From the NCBI GenBank assembly GCA_029204225.1, contig CM055095.1:25650503-25714502 (forward strand): a stretch of 64,000 nucleotides of DNA, given 5' to 3'. A program made the translations under genes and the position numbers. This document shows, piece by piece, positions 14,294 through 24,735 of the stretch (position 1 is the stretch's first letter; each line of letters opens with the position of its first letter). Source of the stretch: Diphasiastrum complanatum (taxonomy: Eukaryota; Streptophyta; Lycopodiopsida; Lycopodiales; Lycopodiaceae). The notes under the pieces are model-generated. The model worked only from the letters and a program-made list of their open reading frames with translations, was not told where the DNA came from and did not search any database.

Positions 14294-15505
14294 ATGAATG
14301 TTGAGTATCAATCTCTAATGAAGAACAAGACCTGGAGTCTTGTCATTTCTCCTACAAGTGTAAAGCCAATTGACTCTAAGTGGATCTTCAAGCTGAAGCT
14401 TAAACCAGATGGATCAATATCCAAATGGAAAGCTAGGTTGGTGGTTAAAGGATTTGAACAAGTACATGGGATAGACTACATTGAGACCTTCAGTCCAGTA
14501 GTAAAACATCATTCTATTTGTACTTTATTGGCTATATCTGCTGCAGAAGATCTAGATATTCACCAGATGGATGTCCTGACGACATTCCTACACGGATACA
14601 TACAAGAAGATGTCTACATCTATCAACCAGAAGGTTACATCCTTCAAGACAAGGAGCATCTACTATGCAAATTGCATAAGGCATTATACGGTCTGAAGCA
14701 AGCTCCAAGGGCCTGGTATGATAGAATAAATCGTTTCTTGTTGCAGCACGACTTTACCTCCTGCACCACAAATTCAAATGTGTATCTAAAACCAAAGGGG
14801 CCAAGCTATGTTATAATAGCACTATACGTTGATGATTCCCTAATCATCAGCAATTCAAATCAGTTGTTGCAAGAAACCAAGTCCTTACTCTCATCAGAGT
14901 TTGAGATGACTGATTTAGGTCCAGTCCATTACTTACTTGGAATGGAGATTCACAGAGATCGCGAGAGCAGAAGGATCACCATAAGCCAACAATCCTACTT
15001 AATTAATGTACTTCGAAGATACGACATGGAGGATTGCAAGCCCATAGACACTTCTATGGATCCAGGATGCAAGCTGTCCAAAGACATGTGCCCCAGAACA
15101 AAGGCAAATCAACAAGAAATGTGCAAGTACCCTTATCAGTCTATCATAGGTTCTCTCATGTACTCTATGATTTGCACACGACCTGATCAAGCATATGCTA
15201 TAAGCACACTGTCACGATTCATGTCCAATCCAGGCCTACAACACTGGAAAGCTCTGCAAAGAGTTATGAAGTACATTCAAGCCTCAAAGCACTATGCCTT
15301 GAGTTACAACAGAAATACAGAAGCTGCACTCTCTTTGATTACCTATTTTGATTCAGACTGGGTAGGAGACGTAGATACAGAAAATCCACCTCTGGCTACG
15401 TTTGTTTTCTTGCAGGAGGACCCATTTCATGGAATAGCAAGAAGCAGAAATGCATTTCATTATCCTCTACGGAATCAGAATATGTCGCAGCTACGTCAGC
15501 AGTGA
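14294..15505 (+). pseudogene. Copia reverse transcriptase and RNase H (5' part)
   Basis: 403-codon open frame. Visible are [29 protein letters not shown], the first catalytic Asp of RT (DIHQMDVLTTFLHG), LYGLKQAPRAWYDR and the active site ALYVDDSLIISN, so the RT core looks complete. RNase H begins near TYFDSDWVGDVDT. There a one-base deletion near 15380 shifts the frame, so the last 40 residues are out-of-frame translation. The true RNase H continues in the next frame. Confidence 0.9.
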
Positions 15506-15810
15506 AGGAGATTTTATGGCTTAGAAGACTACTACAGGATCTGAGATTCCCACAGTTTGGTCCAACTATACTCCAGTGCGACAATCAGAGTTGTATAGCT
15601 CTGTCGTTTAAACGACAAACTCACACAAGGACCAAACATATAGAGGTTCAACTTCATTTTCTCAGAGAGAAGGTTCAAAACGAAGACGTTGCACTAAGTT
15701 ACTGTCACACGGATATGAAGTTGGCTGACATTATGACAAAACCATTGTCAAGGGATAAACATTCTACTCTAGTAGAATTGTTAAATCTCAACTTGAGTCC
15801 AGATTCGTAG
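15385..15810 (+). pseudogene. Copia RNase H, 3' part in shifted frame
   Basis: Continuation after the frameshift. The block KSTSGYVCFLAGGPISW (about 15385-15440) leads into SLSSTESEYVAAT and the open frame 15502-15810, with LQCDNQSCIAL and TKHIEVQLHFLRE, conserved RNase H motifs. It ends with ADIMTKPLSRDKH just before the polypurine tract, as is usual for copia. Confidence 0.88.
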
Positions 15811-15820
15811 CAGTAAGCTT

Positions 15821-15829
15821 AAGGGGGAG
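15821..15829 (+). promoter_or_regulatory. Polypurine tract
   Basis: AAGGGGGAG directly before TGTTGG of the 3' LTR. Classic plus-strand priming site. Confidence 0.85.
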
Positions 15830-17170
15830 TGTTGGAGTTTAATCTTCTCCTACTCATCCCTGCGATCTCTCAAGAATTCTCTCTCTCTGAATCAGTCTGC
15901 AGAAATACACGCAAAGTCGAATTAGGCAGAACCGCAAAGCTATCGTCTGTCTACGGTCTGACCGAAGAGCACCGTTAAATCAATGTTTACGGAGAAACAC
16001 GACTTCAACTTGTGAAGTGAACAAACCGCAAACCGTAGGGAGTCATTAAAACCCGTAGGTTACTATCTACGAGCACTTGCAAAATCTTCAATGACAACGG
16101 AACTTAAAATCCCGGCGCCCACCGCAAGTGACCTTCTTACGATCTCCTACGACGGAAAGAGCCGTGACCTATGTCACCGGAAGATATCTCCGATGAAATA
16201 TGTGAACGAACTCAACTCTTCTCAACCGTCTGAAAACGTAAGTAACCCTACTTACGGTTATCAACGAAGTTGACTAGCGACAACGGTTTGCGAGTTCCTG
16301 CGATATCAGCCAACGAAGTTGACCCATCTCATCGTTTAGCTCCGTAAGTTATCACTTAACGGTTACCAACGAAGAAAGCAAACGATCACCGGCTGAACGA
16401 ACGACTGCGGACAAGATTACGACCACAACGGCCCAACATCCTTCCACCACGACACATACAAAGGATACGTTACTCTATACTTCTCTTCCTTCACGACGCT
16501 CCAATAACAGATCTACGGATCTTGTTTAAACAGTTGTTAATCATCTTGTAACCTGTAATTACAATAAATCAAAAGACTCTGACAACTATATATATGTATC
16601 TGAAGGAGTTAGAAAATCAGAAAGTCAGTGCGATCAAACGACCAAAAGGTCTTAAGTAGCTAGCTCCTTAGAGTTAGTGATTTATAGAGAGAGAGAGAGA
16701 GAGATCTAGAGCTGTAGCTACTGCTTTGAGTCTGCAAGTAGGAGCACACACTTATCAGCGATATTGTATTGTGTTCCGATTCCTTTTATACATATACAGA
16801 TTCGCGACTGTTCAATCTTTACGTTCTTGTTGAATGCATTTATTTCTCACTCTCTTACACACAAACACGATTATCAGAAGCAGAGGATCGCATGGTTGTC
16901 CAAGACGCCTAATGTTTCACAATCCTTCTGTTATGGCAGTTTAAAACTCCTTTTCTGATAACCTAAAAGAACAAGCTCTTAACTATGTTCTCCAAGCAAT
17001 CCACGTTCCTGAAATCGCAGTTATTACCGTGTTCATAGTCTTCATTGTTTTTTCTTACTGTTGGTAGAGACATTTTACATCGTAATCATCTCTCGTGTTC
17101 TGCTTCCGTCATGGCTCCGCTGCAGTCGCAATCAATCGTAGACCAAGTAGACCACCATCATACACTAGCA
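15830..17170 (+). repeat. 3' LTR of the 11192-17170 copia element
   Basis: Second copy of the 1.33-kb LTR, starting TGTTGGAGTTTAATC and ending CACTAGCA. It contains about 30 extra bp near 15865-15950 relative to the 5' LTR and a short GA run at 16686-16704. Many single-base differences from the 5' LTR indicate an old insertion. Confidence 0.85.
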
Positions 17171-17813
17171 GTTCTCTCTACATGCTACTGAAACTTTCAC
17201 TTTTCTAAAACTTCTAAAACTTTTTCTAAAACACTGCCCCACTCCCCATGAATAAAGCTACTTAGGCTGGTTTACAATGGTTTGGAAGCACTTCTCAATT
17301 TTGTGAGAAAGTTCTCACTTTTCCCTTCACAAAAAGTCTTTGACTTTGCATGCTTGGCGCATCCAAACCATTGTGTCTTTTCACATATTGCTTCACAACT
17401 GCTCTCTTGACGTTATGTAGATACTCTTGAAGCTTTACAACACTTCATTAGGTTGAGAAATGAGTGAAAATAGTTCACTCGAAGTCTGATAGCTGAAAAA
17501 TGCTCAATATCTGTCAAAGCAAGCGATTTTGACAATTCTGCATCATTTTTCTCCCTATTTGAGCTAGTCAATCACTCTCCTGCCTTTGAATTCACAATGA
17601 TACTCCCCACAGTATTAAAAAAATGTTCTACAGGCTACAAAATGCTCAAAAGACGATTTTCCTCCACACTGCAAATTTTTCATGCTTTCACCTCCTGTGC
17701 GGGACATTGTCACCTCATTACGGAGTCGGTGACAAGCAATTAGAATTGAACTCAACCCTACTAAGTTTGCTATCCTACTAGTAGAAAGTAAATCCATTGT
17801 GTTCTTGAGCCAT

Positions 17814-18143
17814 CTAATTGAAGTACCAATTCAAAGTTGGTCCAATGAGTGCCATAAAAAATAGCTCGATTTTATCTCTTGGGGTGGTCTTTCCATAGAT
17901 CTCACATGTTTTTGCATAAATTTGAAAGAATATAATTGGATATAAAGATCCATCACACTTGGGTATCTCCAAACTTGGCATTTTCCTAATTATATGATGA
18001 GGTGGTGAATAAGCAAAATTAATTTTGTTACAATCCATCTGTTCAATATTTTGAGAATGTGGTTCTTGGTATGAGAAATCTTTACTAGATTCTAGTTCTA
18101 CGTTAAATAATCTCCTTCCTAATCTCAGTATCATCCACTGCAA
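17814..18143 (-). pseudogene. Gypsy-type gag (retrotrans_gag) fragment
   Basis: 109-codon frame whose C-terminal half reads SLEIPKCDGSLYPIIFFQIY, followed by KIELFFMALIGPTLNWYFN. This resembles the start of the plant retrotrans_gag domain (IPKFDG...LKGPALNWF pattern). The stop follows immediately. No partner domains were found nearby. Confidence 0.5.
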
Positions 18144-18422
18144 AGCTATATAATTGTTTAATTTAAATCTATAAGATGATGACTCACATGAAAACTCCTA
18201 TGGCCAAAGAAGAATCCCTATTCTAGAACTTTTCAACACCCTCTTTTTATCTTTGTAAAAACTCATGTTGACTTGTTTGATGGGAAAGAATAACGAGATT
18301 GAACAAATTGAGAGTGACAATCAACGAGTTTAGCAAGTTTTAAATTGCTAAATTTTTAAATAACCATGTTTAGAATTTTGATTAAGAAAAGCAACAACAA
18401 TACATTCAAAAATGCAAATCTT

Positions 18423-18634
18423 GTTGGAGTTTATCTCACTCATACTCATCCTATTGGTTCATTTGAGAGCTCCCATATAATTCTATGAATAGGCATTTCT
18501 CCCTTGAGAATAAACTACCATGTGAGAGGACAAATGAATGTATCATTTTTACCTATTTCCTTGCCATTGTTGGATTAAGGAATTAGGAAGGAATTTGAGT
18601 AAACCAACTATAATTTCGGTGTCGTTGCCAGGAG
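18423..18634 (+). repeat. Possible short LTR followed by an Athila/Tat-like PBS
   Basis: TGTTGGAGTTTATCTCACTC at 18423 resembles the start of the copia LTR at 11192. About 190 bp on, 18613-18634 reads TTTCGGTGTCGTTGCCAGGAG, a close variant of the TTTGGCGCCGTTGCCGGGGA sequence found beside the 5' LTR of plant Athila/Tat gypsy elements. No coding domains follow. Tentative. Confidence 0.35.
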
Positions 18635-18639
18635 CAATC

Positions 18640-21600
18640 AGCACAATTTTTAGTTTGTTAGCATTCTCTTTATTAGAGTATGGTGCTTAATATTTATTTA
18701 GACAATTCGTTAGGACATAACAGTGTTAAACTTGCATTTTTGGTGGCGTAGGATTAGATTTTGGTTACTTTAGAGCGATTCGTTTGGTTTTCCTTACTAT
18801 TAACCAAACTTCTTTGGTCCCAGATTCGAGCCTCCCTTTGGAAACCAAGAAGCATTAACCAAACTTTAACTCTAATCAATCACCAACTTTCTCTCTTTCT
18901 ACTCTCATATAGAATGCTCAATAATCACAAAATAGCATACACATCAAAATCATAACAAATTGAGAAAAAAGGAAAAAGAGTAAAAGGAGAAACATGCAAT
19001 TGCAAAAATGATAAACCTACACTTCCATTAATAATTAAACATAATAATGGAATACATAAACCACTATTTATATTGTAGTACATGTATTGGATCCTATTCG
19101 CCAATTTTTACCTACCTAAATTTTCAAATTTCAAAATAAGTGAACTTGAATTTTATTCTACTAACTTGAATTTCAGGCCACTAATTGATTCAATTCCACA
19201 ATGGCCTAAAAACGGCTTTTATCTCTAACTATAAAATGAAATATAGTGTGTTCATTTATTCTTCAAACTATTCTGCACTATTTACATGGTGGACCTTACC
19301 AACACCCAAGAGAAACAAGATGGTCTAAATTCCATTTGTCATGAAGTAAAGAGAATGTTCATGCTTACGATGAGTCCAATACCAAGTAAGAAAGTGTGGT
19401 TGCTCACATGTTGTAATAAAAGCTACAAGTTTCAACTAGTTCTTGTCTAATTTTGTTAGATTAGAGTCATGTAGATATAGATATATCCATTAAAGTGTGC
19501 ACTTGAAAAGTTTTGCTCCACAATACAATATATTGTCCAACCCTATTGATATGACTTGAACTAACATAACACAGTCAATGCACATCTCGTTGATCAACTA
19601 ATAGCAATACAACAACAAACCCTTCTTCAAATGCATCCATGTTATCACAAAAATGAGGTCACATGTCTAGTAATTGCATTTTGATCCATCCATCACAATA
19701 TAGCAAAAATATAACTTAAAAAATTTATATGATACCTTTAATCATAACAATATTTTAGAACTTTAAAATGCCATTAAAAGATGAAAAAAACTAATGTAAA
19801 ACAATTAACCAGATAAATTTTAGAATCCAAGATTAAATACACGTACTTGTCAAATAAAGAGTGTTTTTTTGAAAAGAGCTACATTTTAATACTCACCGTA
19901 GCTTTCAAACTAAAAATTGCATTATTAAAGATTATCAATCAAGAGAGCTTTCAAACTTTCAAAAACATGTCATTGACAATAAAGAGAGAAAACGGCCAAT
20001 CATTACTCCTAGAGAGAGGAGAAAGTATATGTGAGAGAAACCATCAAAAGAAGCAAATTCTTAGGTGAATATTGAGATTAAGCACAACCTTCGAACAAAA
20101 CAAATAAAATGCAAATCATAAACTCTTGAATCTTGATGTCTTTTCCATTGGAGAATTCAATTGACACATTATCAAATAGCCCAAGAAAGATCTGGGAGTC
20201 TTTCACCAATAATGCATATGGCTATATAGGCATTGCACATTTGGGTGGTCCCAAGTAGGCTTTACATATCACAAGACAATGTAGCATCAAATCGCGATTC
20301 GAACCATTGAACCGTCAAAGCCAAATTCAAACCGGCCTAATTCAAAAAAAGAAAGAAAAAGAAAAAAAGGTTCAAACCTTTTTCCGATTCAAACCCAGCT
20401 AGCCGGTTCGAATCGACTCGAATTGCCCGATTCGAATCGGCTGGTAACCTTGTCACAAGATTGTGGGTTCAAGGAGTTAGGAGGATGTCTAATTAAAATT
20501 ATTGCATCATAATTACTTGTTGCCATGTCAAATTGATCTTTCCATTAACTAAAAAAAATGACAAATTGGTTGTAGGTTGATTAACAAACAAAATTTTTAC
20601 ATCATTGAGATTGATAGGTTATGAAGTTTAAACTTTATTATTTACTTGATATGATAGTTGATTACACTATATATCTAAATAAAATACATTGATTTTCATT
20701 GCAAATCTAAGAAGATAAGTAAGCTTGCAAACCTTAAAGAGTACGTCCAACAATCTTCCATCAAGACCACAAAGTCACAACATACTTGTAAGTTCAGCCT
20801 ATTTCTGAAAACCTAGATGAGAATAGAGCTACAATTTGATTCCAATAGAAGGTTAAATACTTACAAAAGTGATTAACATGCAAATTGCCTCTATGTACTA
20901 AGTTTGGATGTAAAAAGAACTCCAATTAGATCTTGCTAGGATAAATTACACATATCTAGTTTTCACGCTTGGTAATTGACTTAGCCTAGTGATGCGTAAC
21001 AACAAAACTATCACAATATGTAATAGGTAATGGCGACAGGTCAAACCAATCCAAAATTATCAACCGGAATTGGTGAGTAGCTATTGAAATTATTTTCAAG
21101 AATAGTCCTCCCCATATACATTACCTGACGTAATGGATTGTTGTCAATTTTCAAGCTTCCATTATTTTCAAAATTAAGAAACTGTAGATGAAATAAAAAT
21201 TTATGAATTTTCATGTTGGTAGATTATGAGAAATAATATAGTCCCATAATTAGCTACAAAAATTGACAAAAATCCAGTACATTCGGACAAACATGCAACA
21301 ATAATCCACATGATTATAATCTTTGTTGATAAAGGAAGCTAGCATTTTATGTTTTTGCAATTGCACCATCGATTAAAACTGTAAAGAAAAAGTTTCAAAT
21401 ACGAGATACTCGATGCAAATTTCACAAAGGATGACTTCATCTTTGAAAAGACACTCCCATGTCACGAGGCACATACTGGTGAAGAATACTTAACATCTAA
21501 AAAGAAAGGCGTTTCAAATCACAAATAAGTGAAAGGTGCAAGCAATGGTGACAACCATTGAATCATGACAAGGACTTTGACCTTGTACACATGGAAAACA

Positions 21601-21939
21601 ATAGTGTCATGTAATTTGTATATAAAACATAAGAAATAATGTAGAGTAGAAGTAGAAGCTTGCTAAGCCCCTACATTGTAAAGACAAACTATAAAATCAA
21701 CTTGCAAGCATGGTTGACATTATTGATTCAAAAGAGCCACCTTAACACATTTTCAAGTGGCGCGTTTTCATGCTTGAAAAAGGTGTGAACTTATGTTGTT
21801 TATATATTGCTATTTACAAGAGTTGAGAATACCTTCCGATTGGGTAGGCATGCCGCATGCATATCACCCACCTTCCAACTAATACATTTCCATGAACAAC
21901 AAAATAGCTAACAAAAGTAATGTTACATGTTTATGAACA
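18640..21939. other. Long AT-rich stretch without supported genes
   Basis: No recognisable coding region. A patch at 20290-20450 is rich in TTCGAA/ATTCGAA words and contains an A/G-only tract (20343-20370). By direction it lies downstream (3') of the LEA_2 gene, which reads towards it. Confidence 0.5.
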
Positions 21940-23020
21940 TCATGATACAATTGGTTCCAACTCCATGTGGACTTTGTTTTCTTGTTCGATAATATCGAGT
22001 TGAATTGGATCTACCTTGATATCACTCTCGACACACACCTAAAAAAACAAAACATAAACAAGTGGGACAATCTCAACCTAATAGTCTCCAAAAACTCGAA
22101 ATGCATTGCATAAAATGTGACTCACCATCACGAGAATGCATCCCTTACCTCAAAATTGTGCTTGAGTTTCCAAAGCTTTGCATGTCCTTTGATAGTCACA
22201 ACTGAATGTAGACTCATTTCTCGCTTTGTGATGTCTTTTATAAGATCCACAATATGATTTTTGATATTAAGCCCATCTAGCTTTGCAGGGACGTCCAAAA
22301 TCTTTGTGCTATTTGCTTCTTGACTCCCTGCCGGAACCTGTCGTACACAAAATTGTGCACATTCATAAGAAGCCAATGATTTCTTCTTCCACAAAAATCA
22401 GAGAAAAAGTTAGATTTTGACCTAGGCAAACATGCTTCACTTCCTGAATTGTTAAACCCCCTCATGCCTAAACAAAAACAAGTTAGGCTATCCCCCACAG
22501 TAGCCAAGTTGGATAACAGTGCCATGAAGGTGCAAGCTGGAGACCCGCCTCCCTGCAGGATGTACAGGGTATATATTGCACACAATCAAAGCTAGTGCCA
22601 TCAAATACCATACCAGTTTAATAAGAAAGAAAAAAAACGGTTAGGGTTAGGGCTTGCCGTGGCCTGGCCAAGGGGGTCACCCCTGTAGAAGATATCCATG
22701 ACCGTGCTGGTGTATTCAATGGGAACCACATTAGGGTTGATGACTTTGATGGACAGCTCCAGCTCAAAATCCAGCACTGCATACATCAGAGGGAATTCAT
22801 TGACAAAGCGGATGTTGAAGCCCTTGAGATTGATGGATACAACCTCAAATATGGGATCCCTGGGCCGCAGAGTGTAGAGAAAAGCTGCCCCTGTTCCTCC
22901 CAGCGCCAGCGCTGCTGCAGCCACACCCACTATCGCCATGCTGCTGCCTCCTCTGCGCTGCTTTGGCCTTTCTACTACCACACCACCTGACGATCTTGCT
23001 TCCCCCTTTTCTCCTCCCAT
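21940..23020 (-). CDS. LEA_2 / LEA14-type protein, three exons
   Basis: Exons 22658-23020, 22149-22337 and 21940-22038 (minus strand, all phase 0) give 216 residues. After a basic Gly-rich N-terminus, a membrane segment lies at about residues 28-50 (MAIVGVAAAALALGG...FLYTL). The LEA_2 fold follows, with VSINLKGFNIRF, the family motif INPNVVPIEY, YRGDPLGQAT/VPAGSQEAN across intron 1, and the ending KVDPIQLDIIEQENKVHMEL in exon 3. The family is associated with desiccation and stress, often at membranes; a role here is inference. Intron 2 is GT-AG (GAG/GTAAGG). Intron 1 fits only a GC donor (ACG/GCAAGC). An in-frame ATG at 23107 would add 29 residues, mostly microsatellite-encoded; the 23020 ATG is preferred. 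Confidence 0.88.
22039..22148 (-). other. Intron 2 of the LEA_2 gene
   Basis: 110-bp GT-AG intron, donor GTAAGG after GAG, acceptor TTTTTTAG before GTGTGTGTC. It joins NFE in exon 2 to VCVESDIKVDP in exon 3, matching the expected continuation of the LEA_2 C-terminal strand. Confidence 0.85.
22338..22657 (-). other. Intron 1 of the LEA_2 gene, GC-AG type
   Basis: 320-bp intron from GCAAGC to CGACAG. The downstream exon is phase 0, and the only donor that keeps the protein continuous in phase 0 is GC after ACG. The first GT (in CCGTTTTT) would be in phase 2 and lies beyond two CCCTAA units (telomere-like words). Confidence 0.75.
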
Positions 23021-23040
23021 GCTCCCCTCCTCTCCTTCCC

Positions 23041-23087
23041 GTGTGTGTGTGTGTGTGTCTCTCTCTCTCTCTGAATAGAGACACGTG
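23041..23087 (-). promoter_or_regulatory. G-box/ABRE core and GA-CA repeat upstream of the LEA gene
   Basis: CACGTG at 23082-23087 (context ACACGTGC) lies 62 bp upstream of the start codon. It is the core of ABA-response elements known from LEA promoters. Between it and the ATG are (GT)9 at 23041-23058 and (CT)7 at 23059-23072, which read as GA then CA on the sense strand. Whether these lie in the promoter or in the 5' UTR cannot be told. Confidence 0.5.
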
Positions 23088-23109
23088 CAGAAAGGCTTAT
23101 GCTCCAAAT

Positions 23110-24735
23110 GGCCTTTTTTTCACATTTAAGCAACCAAGCACCCACCCACGCACCCCAAGTTGATGACATTGTGCCCAGGCTCCTTCCATTGCCTAATGGA
23201 TGTTGGGCTTTTTTTGCATGACCACGATGAAACGGAATTTGCATTTGAAAAACATAATCAACTTTTCGAAAACAAAAATGTCGGCGCGGGTTGCAGGAGT
23301 GCTGCCCATTTTGCTGCTTAAGCAATTTAAAAAACAAGGAGAAAAAGCCTCAAATATCCATTAGGGGTATGATGTTAATTGTCTTACAGATGACACATAC
23401 ACACTTATTTCACATGGCTATATAAATCTTGTTTGTTGGTATGATGTTTTCAACGTCTAGTAAGTAGTTGCTACAAAGGAGCCATTTTGGCTTCCCCATG
23501 AGTCATATCTCAAGTTTATGGTGGTTTTTGATTTGGCTATATGGATCATATTTGTTGATTGTATGGCGGTTTCAATATGTCACTATTAAGGAGGAGCCAA
23601 GCCATTTTTTGCTCCCACCATCTTCTCACATGGTCGTATCATGTTTGAGTTGGGCTTGTCCACCCACATTAGATTCTTTGTGCTCCCTCGGGTTGATATC
23701 ATCAAAAAACATTTTTGGCTCCCTTGGGGCATTTTTTTAGCAAAGTGGGTGTCAAGGAATAAGCTCTTATGACGAGTTGCTCAAAGCTCATGTGTTTCGG
23801 CTTCATGAGTTTGTGCACAAAAATGTCTTCTATATATTGAATCCTTTTAAATTGCTATAAAATATATATTAATTCTTTAACTTTGAGCGTACACAAAGTA
23901 TGAGAAAGCTTATCGTGATCTTGCTTTAAAGCACCTTTTTGATTAAATTTTCTAAAACTCTCTCTACAAAAACACACACACACACACACACACAAACACA
24001 CATTGATTTTTCTTTTGCTTATGATGCTCACATTTAAAGAATATACTCATTGGTCACCTAGTTCATAATTTCTAATATAGTTCATTGGTGGAAACTTTTA
24101 GGGGACGTTTGAAAGAAAGAAAAAAGACGAGGCATTGATTACTTCTTAAATGGACAATAGTTAAGAAAAAAGTGGCAAAAATCAATACCTATGAAATATT
24201 ATAGTTCTTGTTTTAATAGTGCTTTAGCATGATAGATGAGACATAGATGTCTATAAAAATGGCATATATAATTACCTATGTTTGGTGCAACAAGTTTGGG
24301 CTATTCTTCTCTTTTGTTGTCAATTAAATAATATTTCTCTTTTGGTACTAATTTGTCTCGTCTTCCTTCTATTTCTGGCATGTTTGTCTTTTTTTCTCTA
24401 AAACTAATTTTTGTAGTTCATTTCTTCACTTGTTTGGGTTTTTTTTTGCGCGCTTACTTTTAGTTATCCTCGTTGGCTCTCCTATGCTGCTTTATTCTAG
24501 TATTTTCTCAGTTGCATGAGGTTGCTGCTTTTTGGCTTTTCAGGTTTGCTTGCTTACTCTTTTGTCCTTGGTGCCCCTTAGTGTGCTTTTACTCTTTGAG
24601 GTCAATTTTTTGCCATTGCCCTGCAAAGGCAATACTATGTGTTCATGTTGGTCAATGTAGTTTGTGCAAAACTACATTAAAGTCAACATTATAGGATTTT
24701 TGTGTCTATGAATTGAAAAGGAGTCTATACTTCAT
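23110..24735. other. Upstream region of the LEA gene, no other gene
   Basis: No ORF with family resemblance. Contains a (CA)n run at about 23972-23993. The first few hundred bases should hold the rest of the LEA promoter; no clear TATA box was placed. Confidence 0.45.

Larger units (their letters stand above)
11192..17170 (+). mobile_element. Non-autonomous Ty1/copia element with both LTRs
   Basis: About 5.98-kb element. 5' LTR 11192-12518, PBS 12523-12534, gag-protease-partial integrase 12614-14044, linker 14045-14293, RT 14294-15384, RNase H to 15810, polypurine tract 15821-15829, 3' LTR 15830-17170. The flanks ATTCT (11187-11191) and GTTCT (17171-17175) could be a 5-bp target duplication with one mismatch. 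Internal deletions remove part of gag and most of integrase, and frameshifts break the linker and RNase H. Relatives in the window are 52580-54420 and 62555-64000. Confidence 0.9.

Noticed and set aside
20395-20450. tRNA/SINE B-box-like GGTTCGAATC
   Set aside because: No matching A box at the right distance and no cloverleaf; the TTCGAA words recur nearby as a simple repeat.
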